Assembly (NCBI GenBank): GCA_016234595.1
Contig: JACRBG010000001.1
Coordinates: forward strand, 74,810-138,809
Direction of reading: 5' to 3'
Origin: Chloroflexota bacterium
Lineage (GTDB): Bacteria > Chloroflexota > Anaerolineae > Aggregatilineales > J027
DNA: 64,000 nt
The position numbers were made by a program, and so were the translations under genes. Below, piece by piece: positions 1-9,013 of the stretch (within the stretch, counting starts at the first letter, position 1; each line of letters begins with the position of its first letter). The notes beneath the pieces were generated by a model, which was not told the origin of the DNA, did not search any database, and saw nothing but the letters and a program-made list of their open reading frames with translations.

Positions 1-1175
1 GTCATGTCGGCATTACCACCCACATCAAAACAGTGGAAGAAGCCACCGAAAAAGGCCTCAAGAGTTTTGTCCCCCGCGATTATGATATGGCTGTTGATGG
101 TATTGTGCGCGTTTTTAATGTGATTGCTGATGAAATGCGCCGCCTGACTGCTCAATTGGGGGCAACCTGTCTACAAGATTTGGTTGGACGGGCCGATTTG
201 CTTGAACAAGTCGCTTGCCTCGACATGGTTGACCTTTCGACGATGCTCTATCATATGCCTATGAAACAACGCCTACGCTCCGAACCCGGTGTTGGTCGTC
301 GCCTAACCCGCCCCCGTAATAGCCTAACTCACACCATCAGCGACCTGATTACCCATGCTGTGCAAGATGGCGAACAAGAAACTACCTATGAAGACGAGGT
401 CATGGCCTATGACCGCGCGTTGGGAGCTTATTTGGCGGGTGAACTGGTGCGCAACCCACGCATCGGCCAGCGCCTGAACTGTGCCCATCTCAATTTTGGC
501 CCATCCTCGATTGCAGGTAATGGCTTCGCTGCTTGGACAACCGACCAGTTAGACATTGTGATTGAAGGTGGCGCCCAAGACGGTGTAGCCAAAAGTGCCA
601 ACGGTGGACGGGTCGCCGTGATGAAAGGGCTGAATCACAAAGGGATGCGGCTAGACGGTAGTGTCGGCAAGAGTTTTGCTTACGGCGCTCAACGCGGGTT
701 GCTGCTGGTGCAAGGCAATGCTGACTCACGCGCTTGCATTCGGTTGTCGGGGGCGGATGTCCTCTTTGGTGGCGAAATCACTGAACCGATTGACGATTCA
801 GGTGTGAATGTCGGAACCCGCGCTAATCTCAAGGGTTTTGCATGTGAATACATGACTTCCGGACGGGTGGTGATTATGGGCGACCCCGGCCCCTATGCCT
901 TTGCGGGCATGACAGGTGGCACGGTTTATCAGCAATTGACACCCGAAATGGGCTTTGATGAAAACGCCCTACGTCGTCGTTTTGCCAAAGGGGCAACCGT
1001 GACGATTCAGCCGCTTGAAGATAGTGATTTCCCTCAATTACGTGATTTGTTCGGCTATTATATCGAGGCATTGGAGCAAACGGCCCAACCCGAAGAGGCT
1101 GAACGGATTCGTGGGCTGATGGATGCGAGTGTGATGACCCGCCGCTTCGTCAAGGTAGTCGCTGTCAAGAATTGA
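1..1175 (+). CDS. gltB: Glutamate synthase large subunit, C-terminal part (5' truncated)
   Basis: The gene enters from the left edge; codons are in frame from base 3, where HVGITTH matches the CHVGIAT-type segment at the end of the FMN-binding synthase domain. About 390 residues are visible. The first part carries the LGATCLQDLVGRADLL segment that follows the synthase barrel. The rest is the right-handed beta-helix (GXGXG) domain, with Gly-rich turns such as GSVGKSFAYGAQRG and FAGMTGGTVY. The full enzyme makes glutamate from 2-oxoglutarate and the ammonia released from glutamine. Whether this is a full-length GltB or a shorter archaeal-type subunit cannot be told, because the N-terminal part lies outside the window. 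A terminator follows the stop codon. Confidence 0.9.
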   Translation, partial: HVGITTHIKTVEEATEKGLKSFVPRDYDMAVDGIVRVFNVIADEMRRLTAQLGATCLQDLVGRADLLEQVACLDMVDLSTMLYHMPMKQRLRSEPGVGRRLTRPRNSLTHTISDLITHAVQDGEQETTYEDEVMAYDRALGAYLAGELVRNPRIGQRLNCAHLNFGPSSIAGNGFAAWTTDQLDIVIEGGAQDGVAKSANGGRVAVMKGLNHKGMRLDGSVGKSFAYGAQRGLLLVQGNADSRACIRLSGADVLFGGEITEPIDDSGVNVGTRANLKGFACEYMTSGRVVIMGDPGPYAFAGMTGGTVYQQLTPEMGFDENALRRRFAKGATVTIQPLEDSDFPQLRDLFGYYIEALEQTAQPEEAERIRGLMDASVMTRRFVKVVAVKN

Positions 1176-1198
1176 GCAACTAGAGTTACTATATAGAG

Positions 1199-1234
1199 AA
1201 TGGCTTTGTCGAACCATCGGCAGGCCATTTTTTG
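1199..1234 (+). terminator. Intrinsic terminator after glutamate synthase gene
   Basis: AATGGC (1199-1204) can pair with GCCATT (1224-1229) across a 19-nt loop, followed by a T-rich run reaching TTTTTTG. It sits 24 nt after the stop codon of the glutamate synthase gene. The stem is short, but placement and U-tract are right. Confidence 0.6.
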
Positions 1235-1292
1235 TTTTCCTCGCTAAACTACAGCATAGAATTTCTACCATGCAGAGAAAGTCAAATTCACC

Positions 1293-1643
1293 ATGTTTCC
1301 GCGGCTTCTACGACACGATAGACGCTCGGCTATTGGCATCACCATTACACTGTGTATAGCCATTTTGCGGCTGACTTTTTGGCTGTTTAAGGAGTGGGTG
1401 GACGATCAACAAAATAAGAACTACGATCTTGAAAGCACCCCAATTATCCCAACATCCTCATATAAATCAGATGTCCTGACGTTATTAGCTCCTAACACAA
1501 CCCTCCAAAATCTCGACGCCACATTATTTGCTCAAAAAACTGACTCTGTGGGTTATCTTGTGACAGTGGAGGCTGAATTTCAACAGACATTGGATGCACG
1601 TTTTATGGCTACGGCTATGCCTCGTTTTAGCTCAACCCCATAA
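1293..1643 (+). CDS. Small hypothetical protein with one N-terminal membrane segment
   Basis: A 116-residue frame with an ATG start and no family that I recognise. Residues about 13-32 (IGITITLCIAILRLTFWLF) form one hydrophobic segment after a basic N-terminus (RLLRHDRRS). This fits a membrane anchor with an outside C-terminal part, which is polar and rich in Ser and Thr. There is no strong ribosome-binding site; AGAAAG lies about 15 nt upstream. It lies alone between the glutamate synthase terminator and the PPC-repeat genes, on the same strand. It could be a real lineage-specific gene or a chance open frame. Confidence 0.35.
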   Translation: MFPRLLRHDRRSAIGITITLCIAILRLTFWLFKEWVDDQQNKNYDLESTPIIPTSSYKSDVLTLLAPNTTLQNLDATLFAQKTDSVGYLVTVEAEFQQTLDARFMATAMPRFSSTP

Positions 1644-1771
1644 ACAAAGTATCCTCACCGTAGGGCAAGTCGCCAGCACATCCCCCAAATTTGTGTACAA
1701 TATTCACCGATAGGATTATAACCCACGCCGTATTTAAAAGATTCATGGCGGCTTTGTGTGGAGAATATTGC

Positions 1772-4432
1772 ATGAAAACTAGACTGGTTAGGGTCGTTGT
1801 CATTTTGCTACTGGCTTTTTCTGGTAGCCTGCCTACTTTTGCCATGCCCCATCGCCAAGCCCCACCCGAACCCATTGCCTATGGGGACAGCGTGACGGGC
1901 GCAATTAGCGAAATCCAGACCGAAGCCCGCTATGTAATTGAAGCGACGCAAGGGGATCGTTTGGTCGCGTTAGTTTCGACCACTACGGGCGACCTTGACC
2001 CCTTTTTGAATTTGACTTCTGTTGAAGGGACCCTCTTGGCAAGTGATGATAACAGCGGCGGTGGCACGACTGCCCAAATCACCTTTGTTGTTCCAGCCAG
2101 CGCAGCCTATCTAATTGTCGTGACCCGTTCACCGGAAGAGGCAGGCAATACGACGGGTGATTTTCAATTGACTGTGACCAACGCTGCCGCCATTGTACCA
2201 ACCGAAAGTAGCACTCCACCTGTTGAAAACACAACTCCCCCAGCCACTACGGAGTCTAGTAATACCCGCTTGCAGGCGCTTCAGTCTGGTACACCCACCC
2301 AAGGTCGGGTAGATACTAATTCGACCTTTAATCTCTATTGGTTTGAAGGTACAGCGGGTCAAGAAATTAGCCTTGCGCCCGATACCACCAGCAGTTTATT
2401 GCCACTCTTGGTACTCTATCAAGCGGATTTCAGTGAGATTTTGAGGGCACAACCGGGCGAAACGCTCAGTGCAACGCTCACCGATGATGGGGTCTATTTC
2501 GTCGCGGCAGCCCAAGTTCAACCCGGCAGCAGCGGGAATTATGCCTTCACCTTTGACAATGGTACTGGGAATGCTGGCCCCACCGTTGACCCTGATTTTC
2601 TGCTTTATGGGCAAAATATCGGTGGCAGTGTCACCAATACCAATCCCACCTCGCGCTTTAGATTTCGCGCTGAGGCTGGTGATGCTGTTACTATCAATAT
2701 GAACGCCATCAGCGGCGATTTAGATAGTTATCTCTTATTAGTGGACTCTAGCGGCAATACCGTCGCCGAAGATGACAACAGCGGGGGCAATGGCGATGCC
2801 CAAATTAGCTCGACAATTGCCACCAGCGGCGAATTCTTCATCATCACAACACGCTTGGGTCAGGCACAGGGTGTTACAACAGGTGAATTTTTGCTGGCAC
2901 TCATTTCTGATGCCCCACCCCGTTTACCAGAGGCCACGCCACCAACCTTGCCCACCGAATATGCCGAATTTCCGCGTATTAGCTATGGCGAAACGTTGCA
3001 AGGCGAAGTGAGCAATGCCGTATTCCTGACCGTCTATGTTTTTGAGGGGCGCGCCGGGGATAACGTCAACATTGTCATGCAAGCCACTAGCGGCAACTTG
3101 GACAGCTATATGGTGCTGTTAGATGATGCCCGTATCCCACTCCTTGACGCTGATGATATTAGCGAGGCCAACAAAAACGCCCAATTGCAATTTACCTTGC
3201 CCCAGGATGCCTTTTATGCCATTGTCGCCACCCGATTTGATCAGGGTGAAGGCACGACCGAAGGTTCATTTGACCTAAGTCTTGACCTCAGCTCCAATGA
3301 GCAGGCTGTCGGCAGTCCCATTTTGGACAAACTGGTCACGGAGCGTTTAGCCGCTGGCGATACTCCCTCTGGTACATTTGAACCCCTACGTTTTGCCAGT
3401 CTCTATTCCTTTACCGCTGTTGAGAACTCCTTGATTGACTTCGCAGTGACAGCCGATGGTGGCGAGGTTGGTACGCTGATTTTGACCGACGCCTTTTTAA
3501 ATCCCATTAGTATCTCGAACAATGGGGTGTTGTTGGCGATACCAGCCCCGGTAAGTGGCGACTATCTGGTCATAGTGGCTCCACAAGCTGGCCCAGCCGC
3601 CAATATTTCCGGTGGGTTTTTTGTGGCGTTGAACGCAGGTGCAGGGCAAACCGATAATCCCGATGATGGCAATACGGAGACAGGAGGGACTTCCCCGGCT
3701 GTCGCGATCGCCTATGGGACAACGGTGCGTGGACGTATCACCGAAGATGTCACCGCCGAACAGTATGTTTTTCAAGGGCGCGGGGGAGATATTGTGGATA
3801 TTTCCATGACTTCCAACGGGCCAGATGCTTTAGATTGTTTATTGCAATTACTGAACGCGAATGGCGATGTCATTGGCGAGAATGATGATATTGACCCCGG
3901 CGTAGTCCGCGATTCATTATTGACCGCGACCCTGCCAAGTGATGGTCAATATACGATTATCGCCACCCATTTTGAAGACCCCACCGGGCAGGTTGAACAA
4001 ACTTTTGGCAACTATACCTTGACTCTCGCCTATCGTGACCCTACCACCGCCGGGGTAGATCGAGAAGCACGGGCCATCACGTTTGGGCAAAGCCTCAGTG
4101 ATAGCATTGATACCGATACCTACCTGTATTTCTATTATTTTGAAGGGACACAGGGTGATACCGTCACCATCACGGTGGATACGACTGAGGGGAATTTAGA
4201 TTCCATCATGTATCTCTACACCTATGATTCGGCTAATCAACCACGTTTGTTAACGGCCAACGACGACAGCCCCTTAGGCGGAACATATGACCCCTATATC
4301 GAATATCGTCTGCCACGGACAGGAACCTATCTTATTGCCGTGACGCGCTTTGCTGAGACCGCCGCTACACCAACCAGTGGAACCTACACTATTACCCTTC
4401 AAAACGCAGGAGCAGCCTCCGATAGTCAGTAA
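1772..4432 (+). CDS. Secreted protein with seven PPC-like beta-sandwich repeats
   Basis: The chosen ATG gives a typical Sec signal peptide (MKTRLVRVVVILLLAFSG, cleavage near TFA-MP). The open frame also extends 27 codons upstream, but that part does not look like a signal. The mature protein of about 860 residues is a chain of seven repeats of roughly 100-120 residues. Each opens with YGxxVxGxI, continues with Y.F.G..GD.V.I, then LD..L.L....G..L..DD, and ends with GxYxxxVTR. This is the pattern of the bacterial pre-peptidase C-terminal (PPC) domain. Repeats 2 and 5 have lost most acidic DD residues. No catalytic domain is attached, so it is probably an extracellular binding or surface protein. 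Its stop codon overlaps the next ATG (TAATG), so the two PPC genes are translationally coupled. Confidence 0.8.
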   Translation: MKTRLVRVVVILLLAFSGSLPTFAMPHRQAPPEPIAYGDSVTGAISEIQTEARYVIEATQGDRLVALVSTTTGDLDPFLNLTSVEGTLLASDDNSGGGTTAQITFVVPASAAYLIVVTRSPEEAGNTTGDFQLTVTNAAAIVPTESSTPPVENTTPPATTESSNTRLQALQSGTPTQGRVDTNSTFNLYWFEGTAGQEISLAPDTTSSLLPLLVLYQADFSEILRAQPGETLSATLTDDGVYFVAAAQVQPGSSGNYAFTFDNGTGNAGPTVDPDFLLYGQNIGGSVTNTNPTSRFRFRAEAGDAVTINMNAISGDLDSYLLLVDSSGNTVAEDDNSGGNGDAQISSTIATSGEFFIITTRLGQAQGVTTGEFLLALISDAPPRLPEATPPTLPTEYAEFPRISYGETLQGEVSNAVFLTVYVFEGRAGDNVNIVMQATSGNLDSYMVLLDDARIPLLDADDISEANKNAQLQFTLPQDAFYAIVATRFDQGEGTTEGSFDLSLDLSSNEQAVGSPILDKLVTERLAAGDTPSGTFEPLRFASLYSFTAVENSLIDFAVTADGGEVGTLILTDAFLNPISISNNGVLLAIPAPVSGDYLVIVAPQAGPAANISGGFFVALNAGAGQTDNPDDGNTETGGTSPAVAIAYGTTVRGRITEDVTAEQYVFQGRGGDIVDISMTSNGPDALDCLLQLLNANGDVIGENDDIDPGVVRDSLLTATLPSDGQYTIIATHFEDPTGQVEQTFGNYTLTLAYRDPTTAGVDREARAITFGQSLSDSIDTDTYLYFYYFEGTQGDTVTITVDTTEGNLDSIMYLYTYDSANQPRLLTANDDSPLGGTYDPYIEYRLPRTGTYLIAVTRFAETAATPTSGTYTITLQNAGAASDSQ

Positions 4433-5916
4433 TGGATAAATATCGTATGCGCAAGCTGCTGCTGTTCACTACCCTACTGATGGTGATTGCGGGTTATACC
4501 CCCGCCTACAGCGAATCTCATCGGCAGGGCAGCGACCAACTTCCCTTTGGGGAAACCGTGACAGGCGAAATTACCAACACCGAATTTCGTCAACTCTATA
4601 CGTTTACGGGTAATGAGGGGCAGGTCATCGCCATTCGCATGACCCGCGTGGATGGTGACCTTGATCCGGTAGTTTTACTCATGAACACCAGTGGTATCGT
4701 CCTGAGCTACAGCGATGACGATGATGAAGGTCGCAACGCACTTATTAGTTCCCAGCGCCTGCCTGCCAATGGAACGTATGTGGTGATTGCCACCCGTTTT
4801 GGGCACGAACATGGCAGCACAACGGGCACCTATGAACTGCGGATGGACAGTCTTGGGGCCACGGCCTCCGATGGTTCTAGTTTACGTCTGGGCACTTCGA
4901 TTGTGGGTGAAATTACGGATGAACGACACGAGGTCATCTATACCTTTCAGGCCAAGCGAGGGCAAGTCATCAATATCTATATGAAACGCACCAGCGGCAA
5001 CCTTGACCCCTTGATTGATTTATTCGATGCGGCTGGCGGCTACCTTATCACGGGTGATGATGACCCGAATTCCTATGGAAGCCTCAACGCTGCGATTCTG
5101 AATTATATGATTCCCAACGATGGAAGCTACATCATCCGGGCCACCCGCTGGGGCTATGATGGGGGAACAAGTTCGGGGAGTTTTTTAATCGAACTGACTG
5201 AAATCCCCCCTGAAACGCTGGGGACACGACCTGCCAACGCTCGTTTTATGGCCTATGGCGACACGGTGAGTTCGCAGATTGATAATGAGATTTCCATTCG
5301 CTTTTTTCAATTTGAAGCCACTCGTGGCGATGTCATTTCCGCCGTCGCCAGCCGCGAAAGTGATAACATCTCCCCTCAATTAAGCCTGCTTTATCTGGAT
5401 TTACGTCCTATCAGTGTGGGGACGACTGGTTCCGGTCAAGAAGAATCGCGTATCAGTGCAACCATCCCCGAAAATGGACGTTATCTACTGGCCGTCTCGC
5501 GTTTTCATGGGGCCGAAGGCACATCCGTAGGTGATTTTTCCCTGACGCTTATTGGACGGCAAGGTATTGGGGGGGGAGATGCACTCGAAATTGTTTATGA
5601 GGCGCAGGTGACAGGCATTATTGACAACACCCGCCCTTCCGAATCCTATATTTTTCTAGGGGAAGAAGGTGATCTGGTCACCATCACCATGCAGCGGGTA
5701 GATGGTAATTTGGACTGCCTATTGACCTTGCAAGATGAGACTGGGAAGCAGCTCATTTTCAACGATGATATTGAGCAAGGAGTCGTTCAAGATTCTAAAA
5801 TTGCGCGTTATCGCTTGCCTGCTGATGGTCTCTATCGCATCGAGGCCTCACGTTTTGACCGCATCGCAGGCACAACAAGCGGAGCCTATTCTCTGACATT
5901 AGTCAAAGAGAACTAG
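4432..5916 (+). CDS. Secreted protein with four PPC-like repeats
   Basis: A 494-residue paralogue of the preceding gene, coupled to it by a TAATG overlap. A signal peptide (RKLLLFTTLLMVIAGYTPAYS) precedes four PPC-type repeats starting near FGETVTGEI, LGTSIVGEI, YGDTVSSQI and YEAQVTGII. Each repeat has the GD.V.I and LDP..L.L core and a closing Y.I.ATR strand. Repeats 1, 2 and 4 keep the acidic DDD/DDxE cluster; repeat 3 lacks it. No enzyme domain is present. The two products are probably exported together, and their function is unknown. The stop codon shares the palindrome CTAG with the stop of the convergent gene. Confidence 0.8.
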   Translation: MDKYRMRKLLLFTTLLMVIAGYTPAYSESHRQGSDQLPFGETVTGEITNTEFRQLYTFTGNEGQVIAIRMTRVDGDLDPVVLLMNTSGIVLSYSDDDDEGRNALISSQRLPANGTYVVIATRFGHEHGSTTGTYELRMDSLGATASDGSSLRLGTSIVGEITDERHEVIYTFQAKRGQVINIYMKRTSGNLDPLIDLFDAAGGYLITGDDDPNSYGSLNAAILNYMIPNDGSYIIRATRWGYDGGTSSGSFLIELTEIPPETLGTRPANARFMAYGDTVSSQIDNEISIRFFQFEATRGDVISAVASRESDNISPQLSLLYLDLRPISVGTTGSGQEESRISATIPENGRYLLAVSRFHGAEGTSVGDFSLTLIGRQGIGGGDALEIVYEAQVTGIIDNTRPSESYIFLGEEGDLVTITMQRVDGNLDCLLTLQDETGKQLIFNDDIEQGVVQDSKIARYRLPADGLYRIEASRFDRIAGTTSGAYSLTLVKEN

Positions 5917-6476
5917 TCCTTGTCAGACCGATGGCGTTCGCGGAAATGGGCGACGTTGTAACGATTAGCACACCGATCCCCACAAAAACGCCGCGACTTA
6001 TTTTTGGAGACGTCAATAAAAACTTCTTGACAAGGCGAGGCCGCGCAAATCTTGAGGCGTTCGGCACCATACTGCTGCATAGCCATTGTCAAACCTAGCC
6101 CCGCTCGCAACGCTAGTCGCACCATAACCGATGCTGGATTCAACACTTCATATTCTAAGTGCCATCCGGTGTCAACATCTACCACACTTTGAATTTCCAC
6201 CGGCCTTGCAACCAACAAATCATTGATTGACCGCGCAATTTCCTGCGCTTCACCCTGTTCCAAGCGCAAGAAAATACCCCGTACTTGGTTACGCAGTTGG
6301 CGAACTTCTACTAACACTTGATCCCCAATCTCGCCAATAGTTTGCACCTGATGATTTACCAAAAAATCATGTAAATCCGCAGGCGTCCGCAAAAATTCTG
6401 GCTCAGCGTGATAGGGATCATAAGTATTGGCAAAATCCACTATGAACTGAATCATATGCTCGACGTAATGACTCAA
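5913..6476 (-). CDS. CGNR zinc-finger / ABATE-domain transcription regulator-like protein
   Basis: A 187-residue protein with the layout of the ABATE/CGNR family: an alpha-helical N-terminal domain with the typical start of a pairing helix (FIVDFANTYD) and a C-terminal Cys motif. The C-terminal motif reads CAASPCQEVFIDVSKNK followed by SRRFCGDRCANR, so the four zinc-ligand cysteines are present but the name-giving CGNR is CANR. Members are thought to be DNA-binding regulators. The TTG start has AAGGAG 10 nt upstream on the minus strand; an internal ATG (first base at 6455) has no ribosome-binding site. It is convergent with the PPC gene and overlaps it by the 4-bp palindrome CTAG. Confidence 0.75.
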   Translation of the reverse strand: MSHYVEHMIQFIVDFANTYDPYHAEPEFLRTPADLHDFLVNHQVQTIGEIGDQVLVEVRQLRNQVRGIFLRLEQGEAQEIARSINDLLVARPVEIQSVVDVDTGWHLEYEVLNPASVMVRLALRAGLGLTMAMQQYGAERLKICAASPCQEVFIDVSKNKSRRFCGDRCANRYNVAHFRERHRSDKD

Positions 6477-6558
6477 TCGAATTTGACTCCTTACAAGATT
6501 TACGATAGAATAAGCAGCATAATCTATTTTGCCACTTACATCATATAGGAGTCAAGGG

Positions 6559-7794
6559 ATGGCAACCATCATCCGCTCTATAGGCTTGCCTCGAAATAAT
6601 TTTTGGATACTTTGGGGTTCAACTACCGCTTCCAATTTGGCCGATGGTCTATTCAAGATTTCGCTCCCCATTCTTGCTGCTGGGCTGACCCAATCGCCCG
6701 GTTTGGTGGCAGGCGTTACCTTTGCTATTACGCTGCCGTGGCCGCTATTGGCTCTCCATGCTGGGGCGCTAGCCGACCGCTATAACCGCCGCAACATGAT
6801 GATAACCGCTAATCTTTTAAGGGTGGTTGTTCTATCCACCATCGTTCTTTTTGTCGCCACCAAGCTCGTTTCCATTTGGATGTTATATGGCTGTGCGCTG
6901 TTGCTTGGTATCGCCGAAACATTTGCCGACACGGCTGCTATGTCCCTCATTCCATCCATCGTACAAGCCGGTTCGCTTGAAAAAGCCAATGCCCGCTTGG
7001 TGGCAACCCAGACCCTGACCAACGAATTCATTGGGCCGTCGCTAGGTGGGCTACTTACCACTGTAGGTGTCGCCCTAACACTTGGCCTGAGCAGTGGCCT
7101 CTATGCGCTTGCCATGTTTTTCTTACTCGGCCTTGTCGGGGTTTTTAGGTCAGCAAATGTGGAAACCTCATCTATATCAGCCGATATTATCGAAGGGCTA
7201 CATTATTTGGCTAAGCAGCGGCTACTCCGAACATTGACCCTAATTGTTGGAGTAATGGCGGGCTGTTGGAGTGCATGGTTGGCGATTTTGGTGGTCTATG
7301 TAGTCGAACCGGGGCCAGTCGGGTTAGATAAATGGGGCTATGGTCTATTATTGGCAGGTATTGGCGTGGGTGGAGTCATCGGCGCTATGATTGTTAACCC
7401 TATCACACAACAGCTAGGTCGGCGTTGGGCGATTGGCATGGACATCCTCGGTACTTTTATTATGATGCTTACACCAGCTATCACAACCAACCCCATTCTC
7501 ATTGGCACAGCCGCCATTATTGGAGGGATGGGGGGAACGATGTGGTCGGTTGTCGTAGCCACCCTCCGCCAAAATATCGTCCCTGATTACTTATTGGGAC
7601 GGGTTAGTGGCGCGATGCGGTTGGTGGGTTGGAGAACCTTACCCATTGGAGCGGCATTAGCAGGTATCATTGCCCAAACGCTGGGGGTACGGGCCGTTTT
7701 TGCGCTAGGGGCAGGTGTAACTTTCCTGTTGTTTATTCCATTTTTCCGCATTATAACAGATGAAGTAATTTCGACTTCCCTTTCCCAAACGTAA
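6559..7794 (+). CDS. MFS transporter (MFS_3 / drug or siderophore exporter type)
   Basis: A 411-residue membrane protein with about 12 hydrophobic segments. The loop between helices 2 and 3 carries ADRYNRRNMM, the major facilitator motif A (GxxxDRxxRR). The second half repeats the fold around GAMIVNPITQQLGRR. Similarity in layout is to the MFS_3 group that includes the enterobactin exporter EntS; the substrate is unknown. The start ATG has AGGAG 7 nt upstream (6547-6551); a possible TTG at 6529 has none. The azlC gene follows 34 nt after the stop, so both may share a transcript. Confidence 0.85.
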   Translation: MATIIRSIGLPRNNFWILWGSTTASNLADGLFKISLPILAAGLTQSPGLVAGVTFAITLPWPLLALHAGALADRYNRRNMMITANLLRVVVLSTIVLFVATKLVSIWMLYGCALLLGIAETFADTAAMSLIPSIVQAGSLEKANARLVATQTLTNEFIGPSLGGLLTTVGVALTLGLSSGLYALAMFFLLGLVGVFRSANVETSSISADIIEGLHYLAKQRLLRTLTLIVGVMAGCWSAWLAILVVYVVEPGPVGLDKWGYGLLLAGIGVGGVIGAMIVNPITQQLGRRWAIGMDILGTFIMMLTPAITTNPILIGTAAIIGGMGGTMWSVVVATLRQNIVPDYLLGRVSGAMRLVGWRTLPIGAALAGIIAQTLGVRAVFALGAGVTFLLFIPFFRIITDEVISTSLSQT

Positions 7795-7828
7795 TTTCAT
7801 TATCACCATACACAGATTGGAGTCCAAT

Positions 7829-8545
7829 TTGTCAAAATGGGGCTTATGTTGGCAAGGCTATCGAGCGACCACGCCTCTCATGGTTGGGGTCGCACCCTTT
7901 GGCTTCGTTTTTGGGGCTATCGCTACAGGGAATGGCATGAGCGGGGCGGAAGCCGTTGGGATGTCCATTATCGTCTTAGCGGGGTCATCCCAATTCATTG
8001 CTGCACAACTGCTCGGCGATCACACCCCGGCACTCATTATTATATTGACAACTTTTGTGGTCAATCTCCGCCATTTTTTATATAGCGCGTCACTGGCCTC
8101 GTTTGTCCGACCGCTTAGTAAAGGCTGGCGGGCATTATTGGCCTATATGATGGTGGATGAAGTCTATGCCATCGTCATTACCCGTCACCTAAAACGCGAC
8201 CTCACTGCCTCGGAATTGGCGTGGTTTTTCGTGGGCAGTGGGTTTTGTCTCATTAGTTTATGGTGGACGAGCACATTTGTTGGGGTAATGATCGGTAATA
8301 TTTTGCCTGCCAACACAGTTGATCTCTTGAGTTTTACCTTGCCGCTTATTTTCACCGCCATTGTTATTCCAGCACTCAAGACCCGCCCCATGTTATTTGC
8401 CGCCCTCAGCGCAGGCATTACTGGCATTATTTGCGCCCCCATGCCTAATAAACTAGGCTTATTGGTCGCTGCTGCGGTTGGCATTGCTGCTGGCTTATGG
8501 AGTGAATCACAAATTGCTCCCACGCCCTCGCAGGAGGCCGCATGA
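7829..8545 (+). CDS. azlC: AzlC family branched-chain amino acid exporter, large subunit
   Basis: A 238-residue inner-membrane protein with the AzlC signature: an N-terminal helix with P..G..PFG..FG, then AGSSQFIAAQLL and NLRHFLYSASLA. AzlC and AzlD together export branched-chain amino acids. The TTG at 7829 is chosen because GGAG lies 6 nt upstream; another TTG at 7817 in the same frame overlaps that ribosome-binding site. The stop codon overlaps the azlD ATG (ATGA), the usual arrangement for this pair. Confidence 0.9.
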   Translation: MSKWGLCWQGYRATTPLMVGVAPFGFVFGAIATGNGMSGAEAVGMSIIVLAGSSQFIAAQLLGDHTPALIIILTTFVVNLRHFLYSASLASFVRPLSKGWRALLAYMMVDEVYAIVITRHLKRDLTASELAWFFVGSGFCLISLWWTSTFVGVMIGNILPANTVDLLSFTLPLIFTAIVIPALKTRPMLFAALSAGITGIICAPMPNKLGLLVAAAVGIAAGLWSESQIAPTPSQEAA

Positions 8546-8841
8546 TCTGGTTAACGATTTTAGGGATGGGAGTTGTGACCTATGGGGTGCGGGTGCTACC
8601 GTTCACCTTTTTGCGCGAAGAAATGTTACCCAATTGGGTGCGACGTGGGTTAAATTATGTACCTGTGGCAGTGCTTTCGGCGATTATCGCCCCAGAGTAT
8701 TTGCCGTCGGAAAAATGGGGACATTTTACGCTCGATGCCCACTTGCTAGCAGGTATAGCAGCCATTGTAGCGGCACGGGTAACTAAAAATACCATCCTGA
8801 CCATTTTCGTTGGGGTAGCCGTCCTGCTCATTTTGAGATAA
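8542..8841 (+). CDS. azlD: AzlD family branched-chain amino acid exporter, small subunit
   Basis: A 99-residue protein with about four hydrophobic helices. It has the AzlD pattern: VTYGVRVLPF near the N-terminus, then WVRRGLNYVPVAVLSAII and a final hydrophobic helix. It pairs with AzlC to form the exporter. Translation is coupled by the ATGA overlap, and the length is normal for the family. The 3' end of the gene is echoed in decayed form 60 bp downstream. Confidence 0.9.
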   Translation: MIWLTILGMGVVTYGVRVLPFTFLREEMLPNWVRRGLNYVPVAVLSAIIAPEYLPSEKWGHFTLDAHLLAGIAAIVAARVTKNTILTIFVGVAVLLILR

Positions 8842-8903
8842 GTGTTCCGCTCCATCATAAAGTTAAAAGTTGGGGTTGTCGCCTTGCTGATTTTGGGTAA
8901 GCG
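8809..8903 (+). repeat. Imperfect 60-bp-offset duplication of the azlD 3' end
   Basis: Bases 8811-8840 and 8871-8900 match at roughly 22 of 30 positions in register. Read in the azlD frame, the second copy would encode KVGVVALLILGKRG against FVGVAVLLILR of the real C-terminus. It lies after the azlD stop codon and looks like a decaying tandem duplication. Confidence 0.45.
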
Positions 8904-8940
8904 TGGGTCAAGCGTTGCCTGAATGTACAATGAATCGTCG

Positions 8941-8969
8941 TTTATCAGCATCCCTGCGTCTGCTATAAT
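8941..8969 (+). promoter_or_regulatory. Probable promoter of the MoxR-DUF58 genes
   Basis: A perfect -10 hexamer TATAAT (8964-8969) lies 17 bp after TTTATC (8941-8946), a weak -35. Transcription would start about 40 nt before the MoxR start codon. Confidence 0.5.
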
Positions 8970-9013
8970 GGCGCGGCGGCCTGATATTAGCCAGAGAAAG
9001 TGGATACGCCAGC

